From Nocardioides sp. (GTDB lineage: Bacteria > Actinomycetota > Actinomycetes > Propionibacteriales > Nocardioidaceae): a stretch of 35,230 bases of DNA. Positions 7,618 to 14,980 of the stretch are shown in pieces (within the stretch, counting starts at the first letter, position 1; each line of letters begins with the position of its first letter). The translations under genes and the position numbers were made by a program. The notes under the pieces are model-generated. The model saw nothing but the letters and a program-made list of their open reading frames with translations. It ran no database searches and was not told where the DNA came from. The DNA is taken from positions 1 to 35,230 of the forward strand of contig JAOPYB010000074.1 of NCBI GenBank assembly GCA_025964835.1, in the 5' to 3' direction.

Positions 7618-8477
7618 CGCCTCACCTGCGCAGGAACGAACGTGTGCCGTTGGGCGCCCAACCCCTCGATGGTCAGCTCGACCACGTCGCCGGCCTCGAG
7701 GAACCGAGCCGGATCGAACCCGGAGCCAACGCCCGCCGGGGTGCCCGTGTTGATCACGTCCCCGGGCTGCAGCGCCATGAACTGGCTGACGTACCAGACC
7801 AGGTGACGGATCGAGAAGATCATGTCGCTGGTGTTCGACCGCTGCCGGATCTGGCCGTTGACCCGCAGTTCGAGGCCGAGGGCCTGCGGATCGGGCACCT
7901 CGTCGGCCGTGACGAACCAAGGGCCGAGAGGGTTGAACCCTTCGCAGTTCTTGCCCTTGTCCCACTGGCCGCCGCGCTCGAGCTGGAAGGCTCGCTCGGA
8001 GACGTCGTTGCTGATCGTGTAACCCGCTACGTGGCGCAGGGGGTCGTCGCTCTCGGCGAGGTACCGGGCCTCGCGCCCGATCACCACAGCCAGCTCGACC
8101 TCGTAGTCGGTCTTGACGCTGCCCGGCGGGATGGGGACGTCGTCGTGCGGGCCGTTGACCGTGTACGGCGCCTTCATGAACAAGATCGGCTCGTCCGGGA
8201 CGCTCAATCCCGCCTCGGCAGCGTGCTCGCGGTAGTTCAGCCCGACGCAGACGACCTTGCCGGGGTCGGCGATCGGTGCACCGGTACGCACTGCGCCGCC
8301 GTCCAGGACCGGGAGGTCGGTCGCTTCCCCGATCGCGGACCTGAGGGCCGGCAGGCCCGAGGCGATGAGATCTGAGGTGATGTCAGGGACGAGGTCGCTG
8401 ATGTCGACCAAGGTCCCGTCGGGTCGCAGGCAGGCTGCCACCTCCGATCCGGCGGGTCCGACGCGCAGAAGCTTCAT
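7614..8477 (-). CDS. Fumarylacetoacetate hydrolase (FAH) family protein
   Basis: A 287-residue single-domain FAH protein. PGKVVCVGLNYREHAAE opens the catalytic domain, DYEVELAVVIG supplies the acidic metal ligands, and SNDVSERAFQ and NTGTPAGVG are family signatures. Members cleave C-C bonds in acylpyruvates or hydrolyse 2,4-diketo-3-deoxy sugar acids, using Mg or Mn. Adjacency to an SDR recalls the non-phosphorylating L-rhamnonate/L-fuconate routes that yield pyruvate, but no sugar-acid dehydratase is present here. The ATG at 8477 gives the usual N-terminus (KLLRVGPAG); AAGGAA lies about 12 bases upstream. The frame stays open upstream as far as 8828 (see that entry), so a GTG start at 8720 cannot be excluded. 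Confidence 0.87.
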   Translation of the reverse strand: MKLLRVGPAGSEVAACLRPDGTLVDISDLVPDITSDLIASGLPALRSAIGEATDLPVLDGGAVRTGAPIADPGKVVCVGLNYREHAAEAGLSVPDEPILFMKAPYTVNGPHDDVPIPPGSVKTDYEVELAVVIGREARYLAESDDPLRHVAGYTISNDVSERAFQLERGGQWDKGKNCEGFNPLGPWFVTADEVPDPQALGLELRVNGQIRQRSNTSDMIFSIRHLVWYVSQFMALQPGDVINTGTPAGVGSGFDPARFLEAGDVVELTIEGLGAQRHTFVPAQVRR

Positions 8478-8828
8478 GGTTTGGGTCCATTCCTTGTCGG
8501 TTCGCCGCGCCCGGTCAGCCGGCGGGGTAGAGGGTGCAGTCAAAAAGTTTCCGTGGAGGTGGTCGTCCGGGTCGCACTCGGTCACGGCGCGGACGAGCAG
8601 GCCGCCGTCCACGAACGCTCCCGCCACGAGGCGCCCGGCCGCCGACGTGCGCGCCGCGGGGCAGCGGGGCCCGTTGCTGCCGACCTGGAAGGCCCGCGGC
8701 TCACGGCCCGGTCGCAGCACGGTCTCCTCGTCGTCGAAGGCCAGCGCCGCGACCAGCGCTCCGTTGCTACCGTTCCCTCGGGAGATGGCGCTCGCGGGCG
8801 GGCACGAGGGGTGTTGGGCGACTGGGTG
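8478..8828 (-). other. Open, coding-like gap between the FAD-subunit and FAH genes
   Basis: This 351-base stretch has no stop in the minus-strand frame shared by the FAD-subunit gene upstream (stop at 8829) and the FAH gene downstream. Its translation is protein-like with GC-rich third positions (for example GALVAALAFDDEE and GRLVAGAFVDGGLLVRAVTE). The only plausible start inside is a GTG at 8720 with GAGGAG 3 bases away, which would read straight into FAH. I do not recognise the sequence. It may be the 3' remnant of a lost gene or an N-terminal extension of FAH. Confidence 0.35.
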
Positions 8829-9716
8829 TCACATCCGGGCGTCCCCGGTCGCGGGCGTCCCATCAGGTCCGAGCCGTGCGGCGAGCAGGATCGCCTTGCG
8901 CACCAAGGGGCCCGCGATGCGGCGTCGGTAGCCGGACGTGGCCTCCTGATCGTCGAGGAACCGTTTCCCGGCCACGGGAACGAGTTCCAGTAGCTCGCGG
9001 ATCGTCTCCTCGGAGGTGTCCGCGCCGACGATGGAGTGCTCGATCGTGGTCAGCCGGACCGGACGGTCGAACAGCGCGCTCACGGCTATTCGTGCATCGG
9101 TGACTTCCGCGCCCTCGGTGCGCAGTACCACCGAGACGGTCCCGACGGACAGGTCCATCCCACGTCGGCTGAGCTTGAGCGTGGCGCCGCTCCAGCCGGC
9201 TTGGCCGGCGAGATCGTGGGTGACCCGGGTGATCAGGTCGTTGGTGCCCAGGCCCTTCTCGATCACCTCGGTCGCCGGCACTTGGCGACCCCCGTGGAGG
9301 TGGACCGTGGCGTCGAGGGCCAGCAGCGCGGGCACCACGTCGGCATTGGGGAAGCCCGAGGCGAGGTTGCCGCCGAGTGTCGCTAGGGTCCGGACGCTGG
9401 GGCCGGCGGTGACGCTCGCGGCCATCGTCAACGCACGGTGAGCTCCGGTCACGGGCCCGCGCTCGACCCGGCGGAGGGTCGCGAGCGCCCCGACCGAGCC
9501 GTCGAGTACCTCGTCGTGGTCCCTGATTCGGTGCAGGCTGATCAGGTGGTCCGGCATCGGCTCGCCTTTTGCCGCGCGCCACATCAGGTACGTCGATCCG
9601 CCGCTCAATGCGGCGTCGACCGAGTGCTCGGCCATCAGATCGGCCGCTTCTTGCCAGGTCTCCGGCGTGTGGACCCATCTGCCCATGCGCCCCGCGTGCG
9701 TCTGGATCGTGAACAT
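8829..9716 (-). CDS. Molybdenum hydroxylase, FAD-binding (CoxM/XdhB-type) subunit
   Basis: The 295-residue product matches the medium subunit of xanthine dehydrogenase-family enzymes. ALSGGSTYLMWRAAKG stands in the first FAD loop (normally AGGTDLL), and TLATLGGNLASGFPNADVVPALLALDA is the second FAD signature. The C-terminal domain includes LKLSRRGMDLSV. It should pass electrons from the 2Fe-2S subunit to an acceptor through FAD. AGGAGG precedes the ATG by 6 bases. Unusually, it is on the opposite strand from the 2Fe-2S and Mo subunits at 11106-13869, two genes away. The three are assumed to form one complex because no other subunits are present. Confidence 0.9.
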   Translation of the reverse strand: MFTIQTHAGRMGRWVHTPETWQEAADLMAEHSVDAALSGGSTYLMWRAAKGEPMPDHLISLHRIRDHDEVLDGSVGALATLRRVERGPVTGAHRALTMAASVTAGPSVRTLATLGGNLASGFPNADVVPALLALDATVHLHGGRQVPATEVIEKGLGTNDLITRVTHDLAGQAGWSGATLKLSRRGMDLSVGTVSVVLRTEGAEVTDARIAVSALFDRPVRLTTIEHSIVGADTSEETIRELLELVPVAGKRFLDDQEATSGYRRRIAGPLVRKAILLAARLGPDGTPATGDARM

Positions 9717-9779
9717 GGTGACCTCCTGGTCGCCTCGGCGTGAGGGTGGGCGTTGTCGGGACGTGCTGTGCAGCTGCGG

Positions 9780-10553
9780 TCAGAATCGGTTGAGTCGCCA
9801 GCCCCCGTCCACTGGCAGGACGGCACCATTGACCATGTCGAAGGGCGGGCCGCACAGGGAGGCCACCACCTCCGCGACCTCGGCTCGCGAGACCAGCCGT
9901 CCGGCCGGAGTGTGCCTGCGGGCCCGCTCGGCGAACGTCGGGTCGATGTCGGCGATGTCAGCGGCGCTCTCGTCTATCTGGCCCGGGGCGACGGCGTTGA
10001 CCGTGATCTCCGGCCCGAGCTCCAGGGCGAGCGACTCGGTCAGCGTCCCGATCGCGTCCTTGACCAAACCGTAGACCGAGTGGTTGCGGACGTAGGCCGA
10101 TCCGGCGGAGATGTTGACGATCCGCCCCCAGCCCCCGGCTCGCATGCCGGGGACGACCCGCTGCACAGCGCGCACAGTCGCGGTGAGATTTCCATCGACG
10201 ACCGACGCGAAGTCGCGGTCGGCGATCAGGTGGAACGGCTCGATCGAGAACGGCCCGTGGTTGTTGACCAGGATCTCGACCGGTCCACCCAGTTTGTCGT
10301 GCGCCTCGTCGGCCATCGTGCTGACCGCATCCGGGTTCGAGAGGTCCGCCTTCACCGCATGGTGCCGGAGCCCGGTCTGCTCACCGAGCTCGGCAATGAG
10401 GGCATCAGCCGCGCCCTTCGACTCCCGATAGGTCACGACGACCGTGGCGCCACGTCGCGCCAGCGACCGGGCGATGTCCGCGCCCAGGTTGCGCGAGGAC
10501 CCAGTGACAAGAGCCCGACGTCCGGCCAGCGTCTGGCTCGGCTGGCTGCTCAT
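9780..10553 (-). CDS. SDR-family oxidoreductase
   Basis: A 257-residue SDR resembling the FabG/3-oxoacyl reductase group. The cofactor loop is ALVTGSSRNLG (the usual G-x-G-I-G ends NLG), followed by NNHGPF in place of NNAG, active-site Ser in NISAGSAYV, YGLVK as the YxxxK motif, and NAVAPGQI near the C-terminus. NAD(P)-dependent alcohol or keto reduction is expected; the substrate is unknown. Its start overlaps the NTF2-like gene by 4 bases (ATGA), and 63 bases separate its stop from the FAD-subunit start. Confidence 0.88.
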   Translation of the reverse strand: MSSQPSQTLAGRRALVTGSSRNLGADIARSLARRGATVVVTYRESKGAADALIAELGEQTGLRHHAVKADLSNPDAVSTMADEAHDKLGGPVEILVNNHGPFSIEPFHLIADRDFASVVDGNLTATVRAVQRVVPGMRAGGWGRIVNISAGSAYVRNHSVYGLVKDAIGTLTESLALELGPEITVNAVAPGQIDESAADIADIDPTFAERARRHTPAGRLVSRAEVAEVVASLCGPPFDMVNGAVLPVDGGWRLNRF

Positions 10554-10930
10554 CGTGTTGTGCTCGCGAACTCGGCGCCGACGTCGCTGTAGGTGAAGCC
10601 CTCGACGATCGTTCCGTCGACGAGCGTGATGACGGACGTGACCAGGACAAGCGCCTCGTCCGAAGCCGCGGACCGTAGCTCGACGACCCCGCGGGTGCCG
10701 TCCTCGTTGAGGATGAGGGCGGTGACCTCGATCGGTCGGGGAGTCCCCGCGAGGACTGCCTCGACCACGCCCCACACAGCGTCGGGACCTTCGGCTGTCT
10801 CGCCGCCGAGCGGCGTCCACCACCGGACACCGGGGGCGAGCACGCCCGTCGTCGCCCCGGGGTCGCCGGCCAGCCACGCGGCGACGAGCGTCGTCACGGA
10901 CTCGCGGGCCACGGTTTTGGCGTCCTGCAT
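10550..10930 (-). CDS. SnoaL/NTF2-like small protein
   Basis: A 126-residue alpha+beta protein with an N-terminal helix (ARESVTTLVAAWLAGD), a VRWWTPLGG strand and a final curved sheet (ALVLVTSVITLVDGTIVEGFTYSD). This is the cone-shaped NTF2-like/SnoaL fold. Members include small isomerases, cyclases and hydrolases acting on hydrophobic or cyclic compounds, and some without enzymatic activity. It is first in the leftward operon. The ATG at 10930 is chosen because GAGGAG lies 8 bases upstream; the in-frame GTG at 10939 abuts that site. A second NTF2-like gene (17536-17922) lies in the rightward operon, with little visible similarity in sequence. Confidence 0.78.
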   Translation of the reverse strand: MQDAKTVARESVTTLVAAWLAGDPGATTGVLAPGVRWWTPLGGETAEGPDAVWGVVEAVLAGTPRPIEVTALILNEDGTRGVVELRSAASDEALVLVTSVITLVDGTIVEGFTYSDVGAEFASTTR

Positions 10931-10990
10931 CTCGTCCACTCCTCAGACGGCAGCACGATGACGGGTTGTTCCGCCGTCGCCCGCCAAGGC

Positions 10991-11019
10991 TTGCACAAGA
11001 ATCTGCCGAAGGCTAGTCT
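10991..11019 (+). promoter_or_regulatory. Promoter of the molybdenum-hydroxylase operon
   Basis: TTGCAC (10991-10996), a 17-base spacer and TAGTCT (11014-11019) form a housekeeping-type promoter. The transcription start would fall near 11026, inside the operator dyad, giving a leader of about 80 bases before the ATG at 11106. The importer promoter at 20780 has the same layout. Confidence 0.68.
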
Positions 11020-11023
11020 TTCG

Positions 11024-11047
11024 CAACGACGTTGCACATGTTGCAAC
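11024..11047. promoter_or_regulatory. Putative IclR operator, copy 1
   Basis: The site reads CAACG-A-CGTTG (11024-11034), overlapping GTTGCA-CATGT-TGCAAC (11031-11047), so two dyads share one arm. It begins 5 bases after the -10 box and covers the expected start point, a classical repressor position. Copy 2 is at 20813-20836 with identical arms. The leftward operon also begins nearby (10930), so one site could control both directions. The binding protein is inferred to be the IclR product of 26434-27192. Confidence 0.7.
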
Positions 11048-11105
11048 GCGCAAGGAAGCTGTACTCAACCCCGGTCGTTGAGGACACGTCAGAGGAGATC
11101 GTCAC

Positions 11106-11594
11106 ATGAGCACTCTTCGTTTGAACGGTCGGGAGGTCGCGGTGGCCTCGGCGCCCACCACTCCGCTTCTCGACGTCCTGCGGGAGGAAGTCGGGGACCT
11201 GAGTCCCAAGCCGGGTTGTCGTGAGGGCCGGTGCGGAGCCTGCACCGTGCTGCTCGACGGCGAACCAGTCCTGAGTTGCCTGCTCCCGCTGGGGCGCGCG
11301 GTCGACGGCGAGGTGACCACGGTGGCCGGCGCTGGTGTCGAAGGCCCCGTGCAGGACGAGCTGACCGTGCGGGTCCAGGCTGCCTTCGCCCGGGCCGGCG
11401 CCGTCCAGTGCGGTATCTGCACGACCGGCATGATGCTCGCCACGTGGGCCTTGCTCACCGAGCACCCGCAGGCCACGAAGGAACAAACCCTCGAGGCGCT
11501 GGTGAACAACCTGTGCCGCTGCACCGGCTATCAGAAGATCGTCGAGGCCGTCGCCACGCTGGCCGCGAGCGGATCGGGTGAGATCGATGGCTGA
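11106..11594 (+). CDS. Molybdenum hydroxylase, 2Fe-2S (CoxS/XdhA-type) subunit
   Basis: A 162-residue small subunit with both expected iron-sulfur clusters. The plant-ferredoxin cluster uses Cys38, Cys43, Cys46 and Cys58 (CREGRCGAC plus one). The helical C-terminal cluster uses Cys102, Cys105, Cys137 and Cys139 (QCGIC and LCRCTGY). It carries electrons from the molybdenum centre to FAD. Length is normal for the family. AGAGGAG sits before the ATG, and the gene overlaps the large-subunit gene by 8 bases. First gene of the rightward operon, directly behind the operator. Confidence 0.95.
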   Translation: MSTLRLNGREVAVASAPTTPLLDVLREEVGDLSPKPGCREGRCGACTVLLDGEPVLSCLLPLGRAVDGEVTTVAGAGVEGPVQDELTVRVQAAFARAGAVQCGICTTGMMLATWALLTEHPQATKEQTLEALVNNLCRCTGYQKIVEAVATLAASGSGEIDG

Positions 11595-13869
11595 GCCGTT
11601 CTTCCGTAGTGACGCACAGGCCAAGGTGCGTGCGAAGGCTGTCTACGGCGTCGACCTCGAGGCGCCGCGCATGCTGCTAGGGCAGGTCGTGCGATCCGAC
11701 GTACCCCGTGGCCGGATCCTCAGCCTGGACGTCTCGGCCGCCGAGGCGATCCCAGGCGTCACCGTCATCACCGCCGCCGACCTCCCGGTGCCCAGGTACG
11801 GCATGGTCATCAGGGACCAACCGCCGCTGGCAAGTGAAAGGGTGCGCTTCTCCGGCGAGCCGCTCGCCGTCGTCGCGGCCCCCGACCAGGAGACCCTGGC
11901 GCGCGCCGTCGCGGCCGTGGTCATCGACATCGAGCCCGAGGCTGGTGTCTTCGACCTCGAGGAGGCCTACGGGCCGGGCGCTCTGCTCGTCCACTCCGAA
12001 CTCGCCAGCTACGAGCTCAATTTCGACACCGAGCGCGACCGCAACGTCTGCGGTCTCACCAAGATCGAGGTCGGCGATGTCGACGCCGCCTTCGCGGACG
12101 CGGCCCTCGTGGTGGAGGGCTCCTACTCCACGCCCCGGGTGCACCAGGGGTACATCGAGCCCCGAGCCTGTCTCGCGACCGTGGACGACGGGGGAGGGTT
12201 CCACGTCGTGACGAGCACGCAGAACCCGTTCGGCGTTCGCGGCACGCTCTGCGCTGTGCTGGGCATGCCCGAGTCGCAGGTCCGGGTCACCGCCTCCACC
12301 GTGGGCGGCGGTTTCGGCGGCAAGCTCGACGTCACCTACGAGCACTTCGCGTGCCTGCTCGCCCGCAAGTCCGGGCGACCGGTGAAGATCGTCTGCTCGC
12401 GCGCGGAGGAGCTCGCCACTGCGAACCCGCGCGAGAACTCGGTGGTCCGAATCCGGAGCGCGATCGACGACAACGGCCGGATCGTCGGCCGCGATGTCGT
12501 GTGCCTTCTCGACGCGGGCGCCTACGCGCACGACACCCCGTTCATCGGCGCCGTTGCCTCGGTCCAGGGCACCGGGCCCTACCTGATCGAGAACGCCAGG
12601 TCCGCAGCGGTCTCGGTCTACACCAACACCCAACCGACCGGCGCCTACCGCGGGCCGTCCGGGCCCCAGATGGTGCTCGCGGTCGAGGCGCATATGGACG
12701 AGATCGCCCAGAAGCTCGGCGTGGACAGGGCCGAGCTGCGCAGGAGGCACTTCTTCCGTGACAGAGACGTCGCCCTCAACGGACAGGTGCTCGAGCGCCC
12801 GAGCGCGCAGCAGTGCCTCGACCGCGCCCTGGCTGCGATCGACTACGCCGCCCCACGCCCGCCGGGTCGCGCCGTGGGGTTTGCGTGCGCCTGGTGGACC
12901 ACCACCGCCGGCGCCGCGGGGGCAACCGCGAGGCTCGAGGGCGACGGGACCATAGCGCTGATCACCGGCGGCACCGAGATCGGCTCCGGCGCGCTCGCGG
13001 CCGGCGTGGTGAGCTTGACGGCACGGGCTCTGGGTGTCCAAGAGAACGAGGTCCGGCTCGTCTCCACCGCAGACACGGCCACCGGCGCCTACGACTTCGG
13101 CGCCCAAGGAAGTCGCACCACCTTCAACATCGGCAATGCCGTCCTGGGTGCCTGCGACGAGATCCGGGACCAGATCTTCGAGGAGGCGGCGCATATGCTG
13201 GAGGCGTCCGCAGGTGACCTCGAGCTCGTCGCGGGCACCGTCAAGGTGCGCGGCGTCGAGGGCATGTCGGTGACCTTGCGAGACGTCGCTGCGGCAGCCC
13301 TGGGAACTAACGGCCCGATCCATGCGTCCTCGCGGTACGTCGCGCCACCGACCCCGTACGACGTCTCCTGCGTCGGCGCCCAGCATTTCTACCCGACCTT
13401 CAACTCTCCGAGCTTCCACTGCCACGCCGTCGAGGTCGAGGTGGACCCGGACACCGGTCATGTCGAGATCCTCAAGTACGTCGTGGCCCAAGACGTGGGC
13501 AAGGCGATCGTCCCGCCCGCTATCGAGGGCCAGATCCAGGGCGGCGTCCTGCAGGGCATTGGCATGGCCCTGTTCGAGGAGGAGCTCCTCCGTAACGGCG
13601 TGGTCAGCAACACCGGCTTCGACAGCTACAAATTGCCCACGATCATGGAGTCGACCACCGTGGAGTGCATCCTCATCGAGGAGCCCTCCACGGACGGACC
13701 CGACGGCGCCCGCGGAGTCGGCGAGCCGCCCATCATCCTCCCCGCCGCAGCGGTAGCGAACGCGGTCGCCGCAGCCACCGGCGCCGCCATGAATCACCTC
13801 CCCATGACGCCTGAGCTGGTGCTCCGGCACCTGGCCGCCGTCGAAAAGTCCCTCGGAACCAAGGTGTGA
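11587..13869 (+). CDS. Molybdenum hydroxylase, molybdopterin-binding (CoxL/XdhC-type large) subunit
   Basis: A 760-residue catalytic subunit of the xanthine dehydrogenase/aldehyde oxidase family. VGGGFGGK is the cofactor-contacting glycine loop, GAYRGPSGPQ is the substrate-side loop, QGSRTT is a molybdopterin contact and GVGEPP carries the catalytic glutamate, Glu713. True form I CO dehydrogenases have AYRCSF in the substrate loop; here it is AYRGPS, so the enzyme is a hydroxylase of an aldehyde or N-heterocycle, not a CO oxidiser. It uses water as oxygen source. No dedicated maturation genes (XdhC/CoxF-like) are in the window. The substrate is unknown and defines the pathway's entry step. 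Confidence 0.93.
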   Translation: MAEPFFRSDAQAKVRAKAVYGVDLEAPRMLLGQVVRSDVPRGRILSLDVSAAEAIPGVTVITAADLPVPRYGMVIRDQPPLASERVRFSGEPLAVVAAPDQETLARAVAAVVIDIEPEAGVFDLEEAYGPGALLVHSELASYELNFDTERDRNVCGLTKIEVGDVDAAFADAALVVEGSYSTPRVHQGYIEPRACLATVDDGGGFHVVTSTQNPFGVRGTLCAVLGMPESQVRVTASTVGGGFGGKLDVTYEHFACLLARKSGRPVKIVCSRAEELATANPRENSVVRIRSAIDDNGRIVGRDVVCLLDAGAYAHDTPFIGAVASVQGTGPYLIENARSAAVSVYTNTQPTGAYRGPSGPQMVLAVEAHMDEIAQKLGVDRAELRRRHFFRDRDVALNGQVLERPSAQQCLDRALAAIDYAAPRPPGRAVGFACAWWTTTAGAAGATARLEGDGTIALITGGTEIGSGALAAGVVSLTARALGVQENEVRLVSTADTATGAYDFGAQGSRTTFNIGNAVLGACDEIRDQIFEEAAHMLEASAGDLELVAGTVKVRGVEGMSVTLRDVAAAALGTNGPIHASSRYVAPPTPYDVSCVGAQHFYPTFNSPSFHCHAVEVEVDPDTGHVEILKYVVAQDVGKAIVPPAIEGQIQGGVLQGIGMALFEEELLRNGVVSNTGFDSYKLPTIMESTTVECILIEEPSTDGPDGARGVGEPPIILPAAAVANAVAAATGAAMNHLPMTPELVLRHLAAVEKSLGTKV

Positions 13870-13873
13870 ACCA

Positions 13874-14980
13874 GTGAACGTCACGAACAGCGTCACCCCA
13901 GTGGAAGTCATCGACGAGGAGACCGTCGCCGACCTGGCTCTGGGCGCCACCTTGCTCGGAACCGGCGGGGGCGGTGACCCGCGCGTCGGTGCCCTGATGG
14001 CCCAGGCGGCCATCCGCGAGCATGGGCCCGTCCGGGTGCTCTCCCCGGATGCAGTCGGCGACGACGGCCTGGTGGTCCCGGTCGCGATGATCGGCGCGCC
14101 CACGGTGATCCTGGAGCGGATCCCCGGCGGACACGAGCTCGACCTGGTGATGCGTGGCTTCGAGCACCTCCAGGACCGGCCCGTGATCGCGACGATGCCG
14201 ATCGAGGCCGGCGGGATCAACTCGACGATCCCGCTGGTGCTGGCAGCCCGGCGCGGCATCCCCCTGGTCGACGCGGACGGGATGGGGCGAGCCTTCCCCG
14301 AGGTGCAGATGGTCACCCTCGGCGCTGGGGGCGTCCGGGCCTGGCCGCTGGTGCTTGCCGACGAGTCAGGCAACGTGGTCTCGATCTCGGATGCCTCCGA
14401 CAACGCCGCGGCGGAGCGGCTGGCCAGGGCCGCGGTCGTCGCCATGGGCGGGTCGGCGGTCGTCGCCCACTACGCGCTCGACGGGCAGCAGCTGCGCGAC
14501 TGGGCTGTTCCACACAGTGTCAGCCTCGCCATCGCGATCGGCAGGGCTCTCAAGCGGGCCCGGGCGGAGGGCTCCGACCCCGTGGAGGCGATCGGGCCCA
14601 TCTGTGGTGCGCGCAGGTTGTTCACCGGTCAGGTCACCGAAGTCGCACGGACCACCCAGGCGGGCTTCGTCCGCGGGCAACTCTCCCTCAAGGGACTCGA
14701 CGTGGACGCCGGACGGCACGCGGAGGTCGACTTCCAGAACGAGAACCTGATCCTCCGGTCCGAGGGCGCCGTTCTCGCGGCGGTTCCGGACCTGATCAGC
14801 CTGGTCGAGGCGGAGAGCGGGCAGCCGCTCACCACCGAAGGGATGCGGTACGGCATCCGCGTGCACGTGCTGGGGATCCCGTCCTCGCCTATCTGGTGGC
14901 GCCCCGAAGCGCTGCCCCTCGTCGAGCCACGGGCCTTCGGCTACGACATCGACCCGATCCGTATGGAGGACTCACGATGA
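13874..14980 (+). CDS. DUF917 family protein, partner of hydantoinase A
   Basis: A 368-residue DUF917 protein, recognised by the N-terminal GTGGGGDP motif (29-36) and the segments GAPTVILERIPGG, PLVDADGMGRAFPE and the late IPSSPIWWRPEAL. The family is functionally uncharacterised. It is often encoded next to a hydantoinase/oxoprolinase subunit A, and in some fungi and bacteria the two are fused, implying a complex. Here it begins at a GTG 4 bases after the Mo-subunit stop and overlaps the HyuA gene by 4 bases (ATGA), consistent with a fixed subunit ratio. It may replace HyuB as the second subunit. Confidence 0.88.
   Translation: MNVTNSVTPVEVIDEETVADLALGATLLGTGGGGDPRVGALMAQAAIREHGPVRVLSPDAVGDDGLVVPVAMIGAPTVILERIPGGHELDLVMRGFEHLQDRPVIATMPIEAGGINSTIPLVLAARRGIPLVDADGMGRAFPEVQMVTLGAGGVRAWPLVLADESGNVVSISDASDNAAAERLARAAVVAMGGSAVVAHYALDGQQLRDWAVPHSVSLAIAIGRALKRARAEGSDPVEAIGPICGARRLFTGQVTEVARTTQAGFVRGQLSLKGLDVDAGRHAEVDFQNENLILRSEGAVLAAVPDLISLVEAESGQPLTTEGMRYGIRVHVLGIPSSPIWWRPEALPLVEPRAFGYDIDPIRMEDSR

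Noticed and set aside
11587-13869. Carbon monoxide dehydrogenase large subunit
   Set aside because: The substrate loop reads AYRGPS, not the AYRCSF of CO-oxidising form I enzymes, and no CoxD/E/F/G genes are present.
11677-14445. Very long minus-strand open frame (922 codons) across the Mo subunit and DUF917 genes
   Set aside because: It is antisense to two clearly recognised genes, is rich in low-complexity Arg/Gly/Asp and has no recognisable domain.
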